DNA from: Caulobacter zeae
GTDB lineage: Bacteria > Pseudomonadota > Alphaproteobacteria > Caulobacterales > Caulobacteraceae
NCBI RefSeq assembly: GCF_002858925.1
Contig: NZ_PJRS01000046.1
Span: 62,001-126,000, forward strand
Length of the DNA: 64,000 nt
Reading direction: 5' to 3'
The position numbers and the translations under genes are program-made. This document shows, in pieces, positions 16,616-23,985 of the stretch. The notes under the pieces are model-generated. The model made no database searches, had not been told where the DNA came from, and saw nothing but the letters and a program-made list of their open reading frames with translations. Every line of letters begins with the position of its first letter. Within the stretch, counting starts at the first letter, position 1.

Positions 16616-16837
16616 ATGAATGACGACGATCCTTCGGAAGACACCGTCATCGCGGTGGAGCGCCGCCTGGCGACGCTGCGCGAGGAGCACCAGGACCTGT
16701 CGGACGCCGTCACGGCCCTGGAGGAACGCCCCCAGCCCGACATGCTGCAGATCGCCCGCCTCAAGCGCCGCAAGCTGGCCCTGAAGGACGAGATCGTGCG
16801 CCTGGAAGACCAGGTCACGCCGGATATTATTGCTTGA
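16616..16837 (+). CDS. DUF465 (YdcH-like) small coiled-coil protein, second copy
   Basis: A 73-residue protein starting MNDDDPSEDTVIAVERRL. The coiled-coil core ATLREEHQDLSDAVTALEERPQPDMLQIARLKRRKLALKDEI matches DUF465 and resembles the shorter paralogue at 15155-15328. A CCAGGAGGAACGTCC sequence gives a good ribosome binding site. Followed by a repeat-filled gap. Confidence 0.85.
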   Translation: MNDDDPSEDTVIAVERRLATLREEHQDLSDAVTALEERPQPDMLQIARLKRRKLALKDEIVRLEDQVTPDIIA

Positions 16838-16845
16838 TCAGCGAA

Positions 16846-17034
16846 CCTCCCCCTCTGGGGGAGGCGATCGCGCCAGCGATCGGTGGGGGGCGTGACCGCG
16901 AAACCCGCCAAGGTCTGCGAAAGCTGAAAACTTCCCCCTCCGGCTCTCCGGGCCACCTCCCCCAAAAGGGGGAGGATTTTCGCGCCGAGATGCTCCCCCT
17001 CTGGGGGAGCTGTCGCGAAGCGGCTGAGGGGGCC
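16846..17034. repeat. Palindromic intergenic repeats, family B, compound
   Basis: A 135-bp unit (16846-16980) begins with ACCTCCCCCTCTGGGGGAGG, then GCGATCG..CGATCGGTGG, and ends with CACCTCCCCCAAAAGGGGGA. It has the same order of parts as 22056-22187. A second shorter palindrome CTCCCCCTCTGGGGGAG (16992-17008) follows with a GAGGGGG close. The gap between the DUF465 and cdd genes holds nothing else. Confidence 0.85.
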
Positions 17035-17040
17035 CTCCCC

Positions 17041-17472
17041 CTACTCCAGATCCCCCGGCCCGAACGCTTCCGGCAACAGGCTCCAGAACGGCGTCCGCTG
17101 CGTCGCCTCCCCGCCCTGCACCGAGACGATCTCGCAGGTCTTGGCGGCGAACTCGCCGATGCGCTGGCGGCAGGCGCCGCAGGGCTGGACCACCGCGTCC
17201 GAGCCGGCGGCGATGTAGACGCGCTCGATCCTGCGCCCGCCGGCGGTGATCATCGCCCCGATGGCGGTCTGTTCGGCGCAGGTGCCCGACGGATAGGCCG
17301 CGTTCTCGACATTAACGCCGAAATGCACGCCGCCCTGGTCGTCGACCACGGCGCTGGCGACGGTGAAGTTGGAGTAGCGGGCGTAGGACCGCGCCAGATA
17401 GGCCGGCAACCGCGCGGCGATGGCGGCTTCGTCGGAGCCTGAAAAGTCGGAAGAAAGTCGTGCGGCGCTCAT
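17041..17472 (-). CDS. cdd: Cytidine deaminase
   Basis: Zinc enzyme that hydrolyses cytidine or deoxycytidine to uridine or deoxyuridine for pyrimidine salvage. The 143-residue protein has the substrate loop GVNVENAAYPSGTCAEQTAIG, giving one zinc cysteine and the catalytic glutamate, and the second zinc motif QPCGACRQ near residue 100. The start was set at MSAARLSS, seven bases after GAGGGA, rather than at an upstream ATG. It is the short homotetrameric class. Confidence 0.93.
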   Translation of the reverse strand: MSAARLSSDFSGSDEAAIAARLPAYLARSYARYSNFTVASAVVDDQGGVHFGVNVENAAYPSGTCAEQTAIGAMITAGGRRIERVYIAAGSDAVVQPCGACRQRIGEFAAKTCEIVSVQGGEATQRTPFWSLLPEAFGPGDLE

Positions 17473-17561
17473 GCCATCCCTCGGATCCCGGCAGGATCGC
17501 GCCGGGAACCGAGGCAATCAGTCGCGGGGCGGTTATGCAAGCGCAAACCGCACCTCCCGGT

Positions 17562-17849
17562 TCAGCTTTCGCCCGGCGCCAGGGCGACGATCGACAGGGC
17601 GTGCACGGGCCCGGCCATCTCCTCGCGCAGGGCCTGGAAGATCAGCCGCTGGCGGGCCACGCGGGGTTTGCCGGCAAAGGCCTGCGCCTCGATGGTCAGG
17701 TTGAAGTGGCTCTCGCCGCCCACGCGGTGGCCGGCATGGCCGTTGTGGCGGTCGCTGTCGTCCACCAGCACCAGCCTTGTGGGCGAAAAAGCGGCGTTGA
17801 GCTTGGCTTCGATGGCGTCTGCGACGGCGCCCATGGTGATCTCCGGCAT
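17562..17849 (-). CDS. BolA-family protein
   Basis: A 95-residue cytosolic BolA-like protein starting MPEITMGAVADAIEAKLNAAFSP. The HRVGGESHFNLTIEAQAF stretch contains the conserved histidine and the strand-helix of the BolA fold; it ends with VARQRLIFQALREEMAGPVHALSI. BolA proteins bind [2Fe-2S] clusters together with monothiol glutaredoxins and may bind DNA. The start follows AAGG. It is divergent from a DnaJ-domain gene, an arrangement seen in many alphaproteobacteria. Confidence 0.88.
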   Translation of the reverse strand: MPEITMGAVADAIEAKLNAAFSPTRLVLVDDSDRHNGHAGHRVGGESHFNLTIEAQAFAGKPRVARQRLIFQALREEMAGPVHALSIVALAPGES

Positions 17850-17892
17850 GTCAATCCTTGAACGGAAATAGCCTGCGCTTACTCTAAGCGCC

Positions 17893-18546
17893 ATGAGCCG
17901 CGCGTTCGAATACCGCCCCAAGTTCTTCGACATCCGAGTCCGCCCGCCCAAGCCGGGCGAGGAGGAGGGTCCGCGCGCGGACGACGTCTACAAGCTCAAG
18001 CCCGGCCAGAAGCGCTGCGAGCATCCCGACTGCCTGCGCCCGGCCGAGGCCAAGGCCCCCAAGAGCCGCGACCTGCCCGGCCAGTACTACAACTTCTGCC
18101 AGCAGCATGCGGCCGAGTACAACAAGAACTGGAACTTCTACGCCGGCATGAACGAGGGTCAGATTCGCGCCGAGCAGGAGCGCGAGAAGATGACCGGCGG
18201 CCGGCCGACCTGGAGCATGAAGGCCGACGCCGGCTCGCGTGAGGCCGCCGCCGCCGCCGCCCGCGACGCCCGCAACATGGCCGACCCCTTCGGCCTGTTC
18301 CGCGCCCAGCAGCGGAAAGCCGAATCGGCCGCCGCCGGCCGCGCCCTGGGCAAGCTGGAACGCCAGGCCCTGGCCGACATGGACCTGGACGTCGACGCCG
18401 ACGCCGCGGCCATCCGCACGCGCTACAAGGAACTGCTCAAGCGCTGCCACCCCGACATGAACGGCGGCGACCGCAGCGCCGAGCACAAGCTCCAGCGCGT
18501 CATCAAGGCCTACAAGACCCTGCAGAAGTCGGGACTGGCGAAGTAG
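17893..18546 (+). CDS. J-domain protein (DnaJ-like, C-terminal J domain)
   Basis: A 217-residue cytosolic protein. The N-terminal half has a Cys/His-rich part (RCEHPDCLRPAEAK and YYNFCQQHAAEYN), possibly binding zinc, and the C-terminal 65 residues are a J domain with the HPD motif in KRCHPDMNGGDR, which would stimulate a DnaK-type Hsp70. The arrangement differs from DnaJ itself, which has the J domain first. The start is ATG following CTCTAAGCGCC without a clear Shine-Dalgarno. Confidence 0.88.
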   Translation: MSRAFEYRPKFFDIRVRPPKPGEEEGPRADDVYKLKPGQKRCEHPDCLRPAEAKAPKSRDLPGQYYNFCQQHAAEYNKNWNFYAGMNEGQIRAEQEREKMTGGRPTWSMKADAGSREAAAAAARDARNMADPFGLFRAQQRKAESAAAGRALGKLERQALADMDLDVDADAAAIRTRYKELLKRCHPDMNGGDRSAEHKLQRVIKAYKTLQKSGLAK

Positions 18547-18550
18547 GCGC

Positions 18551-19378
18551 TCAGCGCGCAAGCCGCCGGTAGCCCTTGCGCTCGAAATAGCCGGGCTCGT
18601 CGGCGGCCTCCGGCTTCGCCGCCGGCACGGGCCGCGGGGCGTCGGGCGGGGCTTCCAGCCGCCAGCCCCGGTCGTGGACGAGCATGGCGCGCGCCGACTC
18701 GCCGGCCTGGAACTCGCAGACCATCTCCAGCCGATCGCGCTCCAGCCAGCGCGCCGGCTGACAGGCCTCCTGGCTGGTGGCGACGAACTTCAGTCCATCC
18801 GGCCCGACCGCGAACACCGACAGGTTGGAGCCGTAGTCGTCATGGCCGGCGATCACCAGCCAGCGACCATCCGGCGAGGCGCTGGGCAGGCCCTGCCCCA
18901 GAACGACGAGCTCTCCCCGGGCCTCCACCAGCAGGGTGATCTCATCGCCTTCGCCATGGAAAAAGCTAAGATACGGATAGCGGCGCGGCCCCAGGGCCAG
19001 TTCGCCCAGGAAACGCCAGCGGCTGCAATTGTCGAAACCCTCGCAGAGGTTGGCGTCGTCGGCGAACGAGGCCACGTCGCGCCCGTCGTGGCGAATGAAG
19101 AGGACGTCGCCCTCTCGGCGGGCCAGGCCCGGCGTCGCGGCGATGTGGCGAGCCTCGGCCTCCCTGCCCTCGCTCAGGCTCTGGCGCAGCAGCCGTCGCT
19201 CGTCGATCGCCATCTCGGCGAAGACCAGCGCGAACTCTTCGGAGGGCGTGGGGACGTAGGCCGGCGCTTCCGCGGCCAGGGCGCGCTCGCGCCGAACGGC
19301 CAAGCCGCCGGCGACGGCGAGGCTTCCCGCCATCACGGCGAGCGCGATCACCCAGCCTGCGCGGTGTCCCGAAGCCAT
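18551..19378 (-). CDS. Membrane-anchored or exported protein, function unknown
   Basis: A 275-residue protein with one N-terminal hydrophobic segment (VIALAVMAGSLAVAGGLAV, residues about 10-28) that is a signal anchor. The rest is likely periplasmic and contains beta-rich stretches such as LPSASPDGRWLVIAGHDDYGSNLSVFAV, reminiscent of a propeller-like blade, plus two Cys pairs. I recognise no family. It is convergent with the J-domain gene, four bases from its stop. Confidence 0.7.
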   Translation of the reverse strand: MASGHRAGWVIALAVMAGSLAVAGGLAVRRERALAAEAPAYVPTPSEEFALVFAEMAIDERRLLRQSLSEGREAEARHIAATPGLARREGDVLFIRHDGRDVASFADDANLCEGFDNCSRWRFLGELALGPRRYPYLSFFHGEGDEITLLVEARGELVVLGQGLPSASPDGRWLVIAGHDDYGSNLSVFAVGPDGLKFVATSQEACQPARWLERDRLEMVCEFQAGESARAMLVHDRGWRLEAPPDAPRPVPAAKPEAADEPGYFERKGYRRLAR

Positions 19379-19439
19379 GGCCCAGCTTTAGGCCGGGCCG
19401 AACGTGAAGGCGAGCCCGGAAACGTGCTCGCCCTTTGAT

Positions 19440-19745
19440 TTAGCGGATACGGATGCGGATCGGCACGTCGATGAACGAGCCGGCGCGGCTCTTGCCGTCC
19501 GGACCCAGGAGCTCGACCTGGATCTGCGAGGCCATCTGCAGAGCCGCGTCGCCGACGCCGAGGTCGGTGGGGCTCTCGGCCTGGACGCTGCAATCGGTCA
19601 GGCCGCCGTTGCTCTTGACCATGCAGCTGAGCAGGGCGACGGCTTCGCGCGGTTGCGCCACCTGGACCACGCGGGCCTGCGGCTCGGCTTGCAGGGCCGG
19701 AGCGACGGTGGTGACGGCGGCGGCGAGAACGAACGAAGCGATCAC
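19440..19745 (-). CDS. Exported TonB-C-terminal-like small protein
   Basis: A 101-residue protein with a signal peptide (MIASFVLAAAVTTVAPALQA, GTG start after GGGAAG). The mature part, EAVALLSCMVKSNGGLTDCSVQAESPTDLGVGDAALQMASQIQV, follows the pattern of the TonB C-terminal domain (two cysteines, GGL, SP, G.G.AAL). It lacks a TonB membrane helix and Pro-rich linker, so it is a free-standing periplasmic version, which Caulobacter genomes commonly carry. Partner unknown. Confidence 0.7.
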   Translation of the reverse strand: MIASFVLAAAVTTVAPALQAEPQARVVQVAQPREAVALLSCMVKSNGGLTDCSVQAESPTDLGVGDAALQMASQIQVELLGPDGKSRAGSFIDVPIRIRIR

Positions 19746-19803
19746 TGTATCTTCCCTATGGTCTTGTCGGATGGCCCGTCAGGGCTCCGCGTTTCATTTC
19801 GGG

Positions 19804-21186
19804 TCAGGCGGCGTTCGCCTGCTTGATCCGCTGCAACCCCTGGGCCGCCATGTCGGTCAGCGACCGCAGGCCCAGTTCGGCGAAGACGTCGAACGCCACC
19901 GCCAGGGCGGTGGCCGCGCGGTCCAGGCGCCCGTCGTCGCGGCCGGTGATCTCGACCCGGGCCTCGTAGAGACGGGCGAGATTCATCTGGGCCACGGCCC
20001 ACCCGGCGGGGTCGCGCGCGCCGGGCTGCTCGGCCAGCTCGGCCTTGAAGGCCAGCTCGGCGGCGTCGAGCACGGCCAGGTCCGCGGTCAGCTCGGCGCA
20101 GCGCGCCAGGCTGAGGGCGCGGTTGTTGGCGACGGCGGCGCGCAGGGTCAGCGCCGGCTGCACCTTCACGATGTGGGTGGCGCGGTCGAAGCAGGTGACG
20201 GCCTGCTCGAAGCAGCGCTCGGAGGTCGTCGCCTCGCCCATGGCCTGCAAGGTCTCGCCCAGCGAGGCCTGGGCGCGGGCCCAGTCCAGCGGGCTGTGGC
20301 CGGGGTCCAGCGGCTCCAGGGCCTGGGTCGCGGCCTCGACGGCGTCGGCGATCAGCGACAGCTCGCCGTCGAAGTCGCCCAGGCGGGCCAGGGCCTCGGC
20401 GCGCATCAGTTCGAGGCGCGACCAGGTCAGGGGCTCGAAGTCGGCATCGAGGGCGGCCAGCGCCGTCCGGGATTCGGACAGGGCGACCTCGACCAGAGCG
20501 CGGTCCTTCAGGCGCACGGCGCAGGCCAGCAGCAGGTCGATGCGGGCGGCGCGCTGCTCGGCCAGTTGCAGGCGGGCGCCGCCGGACTTGGCCCCGCGCT
20601 CGCCAGCCAGGGTAGCCAGCGGCGCCTCGAAGGCCTGGGCCGCGGCCAGGGCGCGGTCGATGTCGTTGTCGGACAGGGCCATGCGCCCGTCGACGGCGGC
20701 CAGCAGGCTGGCGGCCAGGGCGGCGTGCGGGCCGTGGGCCGTCTTGGCCAGGGAAAGCGTCGCGCCGGCGGCGGCGTGCAGGCCCTCGTCGCCGAACAGT
20801 TCGGCGCCCAGCATGGCCAGCACCGCCTGCTCGCAGCGGGCGGCGCAGACGAGGTCGGCCTTGCGTTCGGTGTCGGCCAGCCGGGCGGCGGCCTCGGCCT
20901 GGGCCGCGCCCTTGCGCAGAGCGGCGGCGTCGCCGGTGCGGCGGGCCACTTCGCGCCAGACCACGGCGGCTTCCAGAAGGCGGACCGCGCGATCCTTGCA
21001 GCCGATACGGCCGGCGGCGACGTCGGCGGCGCGGGCTTCGTTGGTCAGCAGGCGCAGGTCCATCAGTTCAAGCAGCGCGGTGTCGCCGCCGGTCAGGCCT
21101 TCTCGATGCGCCGCGGCATGGGACATCCGTCCCTGGCCCTCGACGCCCAGAAGCCTCATCAGATCGCGCCCCACGAATTCGAACAT
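19804..21186 (-). CDS. Large alpha-helical repeat (TPR-like) protein
   Basis: A 460-residue cytosolic protein starting MFEFVGRDLMRLLGVEGQGR. It is Ala-rich and built of paired helices resembling TPR repeats (for example WARAQASLGETLQAMGEATTSERCFEQAVTCFDRA near residue 330). No catalytic motif is seen, so a scaffold role is likely. The chosen ATG lies where the open frame is no longer Arg-rich. A perfect CtrA box and a CcrM site lie 90-115 bases upstream, which suggests cell-cycle-timed expression. Followed by the TonB-like gene on the same strand. Confidence 0.7.
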   Translation of the reverse strand: MFEFVGRDLMRLLGVEGQGRMSHAAAHREGLTGGDTALLELMDLRLLTNEARAADVAAGRIGCKDRAVRLLEAAVVWREVARRTGDAAALRKGAAQAEAAARLADTERKADLVCAARCEQAVLAMLGAELFGDEGLHAAAGATLSLAKTAHGPHAALAASLLAAVDGRMALSDNDIDRALAAAQAFEAPLATLAGERGAKSGGARLQLAEQRAARIDLLLACAVRLKDRALVEVALSESRTALAALDADFEPLTWSRLELMRAEALARLGDFDGELSLIADAVEAATQALEPLDPGHSPLDWARAQASLGETLQAMGEATTSERCFEQAVTCFDRATHIVKVQPALTLRAAVANNRALSLARCAELTADLAVLDAAELAFKAELAEQPGARDPAGWAVAQMNLARLYEARVEITGRDDGRLDRAATALAVAFDVFAELGLRSLTDMAAQGLQRIKQANAA

Positions 21187-21274
21187 CGCTCGCGTACTCC
21201 GCACCGGGATCGTCCCACCTCGGCACGGCCGGGATGGATTTAACGCGAGATCAGCAAAACCGGAGCCAACGCTC

Positions 21275-21290
21275 TTAACAAGGGGTTAAC
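21275..21290 (-). promoter_or_regulatory. Perfect CtrA box upstream of the helical repeat gene
   Basis: TTAACAAGGGGTTAAC is an exact TTAA-N7-TTAAC site. A GANTC (GAATC) methylation site lies at 21297-21301, and further TTAA half-sites at 21307 and 21331. The intergenic span 21187-21560 (374 bases, AT-rich) also holds the sigma54 promoter, the palindrome CGTTCACG/CGTGAACG at 21501-21518 and GTGCGATCGCAC at 21421-21432. Confidence 0.65.
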
Positions 21291-21379
21291 AGGTCTGAAT
21301 CCGCCATTAACCACGAATATTCAGATCACATTAACTTTGATCGCTCCGGCGGCCGGGAAATCGGCGATTTTGACCCATT

Positions 21380-21396
21380 TTGGCACGCTTTTTGCT
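21380..21396 (+). promoter_or_regulatory. Sigma54 promoter (-24/-12)
   Basis: TTGGCACGCTTTTTGCT matches the sigma54 consensus YTGGCACG-N4-TTGCW exactly. It points toward the RNase H-like gene, about 165 bases upstream of its start, leaving a 150-base leader without a good small reading frame. Sigma54 in Caulobacter serves flagellar, pilus and stalk genes. An upstream activator site was not identified. Confidence 0.65.
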
Positions 21397-21560
21397 TGAT
21401 CCACACACAACCATTGGATGGTGCGATCGCACAATTTATAACGACGTTCACCAATATAAAAATGACGTTAACTCTAAGATTTAGGACATTGTTTATATTT
21501 CGTTCACGTTCGTGAACGGGCGGGATGGCGGATCAGCACGCGAAACGCTAGGAAGCGGCC

Positions 21561-22046
21561 ATGACCAGCCCCGCCGTGACCCTCTGGACCGCCGCCCTCT
21601 GCAAGCAGGATCCCAGCTATGGCGGCTGGGCGTTCGTACGGAAGCTGGACGGCGTGTCGGGCGCGGCCGCGATCAAGGGCGCGGCCGGCGGCGAGCGCCG
21701 GACGTCTCCGGCGAAGATGAGCCTGACGGCCCTGATCGAAGCGCTGACCAGCCTTGCGGACCTGCCGGCCGACACGGCCGTGACCCTGCGCTTCGCCGAT
21801 CCGGCCCTGGCCGGCGAATTGGTGGCCAGCGACGGCGCCTACGCCACGGCCGAGCCCGAGGCCTGGGCCGCAGCCCGCGCCCTGGTCGCCGCGCGATCCT
21901 CGCTGAACCTGGTCCCGCTGGCGGCGAGCGCGCCGCAGACCGGCTTCCTGGCAGCCTGGGCCGAATTCGGCCAGGACACCTCCAAGAGCCGCGGCAGCTT
22001 CAAGGCCGCCATTCCGAAGCCGAATTTGATGAAGTTTCCGGGGTGA
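21561..22046 (+). CDS. Degenerate RNase H-fold-like protein
   Basis: A 161-residue cytosolic protein starting MTSPAVTLWTAALCKQ. Its pattern parallels RNase HI: the LWTAAL...GGWAFVRKL beginning mirrors a first strand with GGWG, and GGERRTSPAKMSLTALIEAL mirrors the GG..TTNNRMEL..A segment. But the metal ligands are changed: the first Asp is Ala11 and the Glu of MEL is Ser54, while Asp80 in FADPAL stays. So an enzyme-dead RNase H-like fold is the best guess. It is preceded by a sigma54 promoter and a GGAAGCGGCC-type leader. Confidence 0.55.
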   Translation: MTSPAVTLWTAALCKQDPSYGGWAFVRKLDGVSGAAAIKGAAGGERRTSPAKMSLTALIEALTSLADLPADTAVTLRFADPALAGELVASDGAYATAEPEAWAAARALVAARSSLNLVPLAASAPQTGFLAAWAEFGQDTSKSRGSFKAAIPKPNLMKFPG

Positions 22047-22055
22047 ACCGGAAGG

Positions 22056-22187
22056 AACCTCCCCCTGTGGGGGAGGCGATCGCGTAGCGATCGGTAGGGG
22101 GCGTGGTTACACGCCGACCAGCGCTCCACCGGCTGAAAACTTCCCCCTCCGGCCTTCGGCCGCCTCCCCCACAGGGGGAGGTTCTTT
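22056..22187. repeat. Palindromic intergenic repeat, family B, homologous to 16846-16980
   Basis: Unit begins ACCTCCCCCTGTGGGGGAGG, continues with GCGATCGCG...CGATCGGTAGGGGG, shares the segment GCTGAAAACTTCCCCCTCCG with the copy near 16923, and ends CCTCCCCCACAGGGGGAGG. Its last base runs into the mgsA stop. Confidence 0.85.
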
Positions 22188-22563
22188 ACCCCAACCCCTT
22201 CACCACCAGCGTCGCCGTCGCTGGGTTGCAGGCGAACGGGATGTCGGCCAGCGTCGCCAGGCGGATCAGCGCCTTGACGTCGACGTCGTGTGGCTGGGGC
22301 GACAGCGGGTCCACGAAGAAGATCAGGATATCCAGGCGCCCTTCGGCGATCATCGCGCCCAGCTGCTGGTCGCCGCCCAGGGGACCGCTCTTGAGGCGGG
22401 TCAGTTGCAGCTGCGGCAGCGCCTCCAGCACCCGGCCGCCGGTGGTGCCGGTGCCGTAGAGGATGCTCTTCTCCAGGAACGCCGCATTGGCCTTGGCCCA
22501 GGCCACGAGGTCGGCCTTCTTGTCGTCGTGGGCCACGAGGCCGATGGCGAGCTGGCGGGTCAT
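22186..22563 (-). CDS. mgsA: Methylglyoxal synthase
   Basis: Converts dihydroxyacetone phosphate to methylglyoxal plus phosphate, a bypass that relieves phosphosugar stress. The 125-residue protein has the family features GLVAHDDKKADL at the start, the phosphate-binding LYGTGTTGG, and LKSGPLGGDQQLGAMIAEG, where the aspartate is the catalytic base, then DILIFFVDPL. Length fits the short cytosolic homohexamer. A family B repeat abuts its 3' end. Confidence 0.93.
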   Translation of the reverse strand: MTRQLAIGLVAHDDKKADLVAWAKANAAFLEKSILYGTGTTGGRVLEALPQLQLTRLKSGPLGGDQQLGAMIAEGRLDILIFFVDPLSPQPHDVDVKALIRLATLADIPFACNPATATLVVKGLG

Positions 22564-22671
22564 GCGGGGAAGGCTCCGGTTGCGAACGTTCCTCCCTATA
22601 GCGGCTGGCGAGGCCGCCGCCAGCCCGACTGCGCCCTTCCCTTCTGGCGCGCATTGCCGCTAGGATACATA

Positions 22672-22688
22672 TTGAAATGATATCTCAA
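22672..22688. promoter_or_regulatory. Weak dyad upstream of the GH53 gene
   Basis: TTGAAATGATATCTCAA is an imperfect 17-bp dyad with outer TTGA/TCAA, 44 bases before the GH53 start, in a locally AT-rich stretch. It may be an operator; the sequence alone does not prove it. Confidence 0.3.
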
Positions 22689-22731
22689 ATAATGAGACCG
22701 CCTAGATGAGCGGTCCTGGAGGAAGCCGCCG

Positions 22732-23943
22732 ATGACCGTCGACCGCCGCGCCATCGGCGCGGGCCTCGCTGGCCTGCCCCTGCTCTCGGCCGCGCCGATG
22801 GCCCTGGCCGCGACGCAAGGTGCGCGCCCCGGCCCGTACCTGCTGGGCGCCGACATCACCTGGATCCCGCAGGACGAGGCCGACGGCGCGCAGTTCTTCG
22901 CCAATGGCCGCCGGCAGGACATCCTGGCGATCCTGGGCGACGCCGGCTTCAACGCCATCAAGATCCGCGTCTTCGTCAATCCCGAGAACGGCTACTCGGC
23001 CCGGCGCAAGACCGACCCGTGGGCGGGCCTGGCCCAGACGGTCGCCATGGCCAGGCGGATCAAGGCCGCCGGCATGCACCTGACGATCAGCTTCCACTAC
23101 AGCGACACCTGGGCCGACCCGCAGAAGCAGGGCAAGCCCGCCGCCTGGAAGGACCTTTCGTTCGACGCCCTGGTCAAGGCCGTCGGCGACCACACCCGCC
23201 AGGTGCTGGGCGCGCTGGTGAAGGCCGGCGCCAAGCCCGACATGGTGGTGATCGGCAACGAGATCACCTTCGGCATGCTCTGGCCCGACGGCCGCGTGCC
23301 CCTGCCCGTTCCCACCGGCAACCCGGCCACCGACGCGGTGCACCTGAACGTTCCCGACGCCGGGGGCTTCGACAAGCTGGCCAGGCTGCTGAGCGCCGGG
23401 CTGGACGCCTCGCGCGAGGCCGTGCCGGGCGTGAAGACCAGCCTGCACAACCACCTGGGCCGTCATTGGACCATCGTCAGCCACTGGATGGACAGCCTCT
23501 TGGCGCGCGGCGTGCGCTTCGACGCCACGGGCTTCTCCTGCTACCAGCAGGCGGCCGAGGGCGACTGGGCCAACACCTTCGCGCGCTTCGGCGAGCGCTA
23601 CCGCGACCACGGCTTCTACGTGGCCGAATATTCCAGCCGGAAGCGCTACGTGAACGATCTGGTCTTCAACGCGCCGGGCCAGCGCGGCTGGGGCGCGTTC
23701 ATCTGGGAGCCGACCCGTCACCAGGAGGCGATCTTCGACCAGGACGGCAAGAACGCCGGCGAGGGCCCGCGCCCCAACCTGCTGTCGCAGGGCATCAACG
23801 CCGCCGAGGCCCCCGGCGCGGCGATCGCCGGCGCCCCGCCGCCGCATCCCGAAAGGACCGAGCACGGCGGTCGCTACGACGCCAACGCCTTCATGGAGCT
23901 GTATCGCCAGATGGCGCGGGACTACGGGCTGAAGAAGGTGTGA
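22732..23943 (+). CDS. Exported endo-beta-1,4-galactanase, GH53 family
   Basis: A 403-residue protein with an N-terminal signal (MTVDRRAIGAGLAGLPLLSA, a Tat-like RR). The TIM-barrel GH53 domain shows the general acid Glu177 in VIGNEITFGMLWP and the nucleophile Glu299 in YVAEYSS, with the family's opening LGADITWIPQDEADGAQFF. It would cut the galactan side chains of pectin in the periplasm. A GGAGGAAGCCGCCG run precedes the ATG. GH43 lies elsewhere in the window, so both may serve plant cell-wall use. No transporter or regulator is beside it. Confidence 0.92.
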   Translation: MTVDRRAIGAGLAGLPLLSAAPMALAATQGARPGPYLLGADITWIPQDEADGAQFFANGRRQDILAILGDAGFNAIKIRVFVNPENGYSARRKTDPWAGLAQTVAMARRIKAAGMHLTISFHYSDTWADPQKQGKPAAWKDLSFDALVKAVGDHTRQVLGALVKAGAKPDMVVIGNEITFGMLWPDGRVPLPVPTGNPATDAVHLNVPDAGGFDKLARLLSAGLDASREAVPGVKTSLHNHLGRHWTIVSHWMDSLLARGVRFDATGFSCYQQAAEGDWANTFARFGERYRDHGFYVAEYSSRKRYVNDLVFNAPGQRGWGAFIWEPTRHQEAIFDQDGKNAGEGPRPNLLSQGINAAEAPGAAIAGAPPPHPERTEHGGRYDANAFMELYRQMARDYGLKKV

Positions 23944-23985
23944 CGACACGCTAGAAACGGCGCTTCAAACCCTGGAGACCATAGC

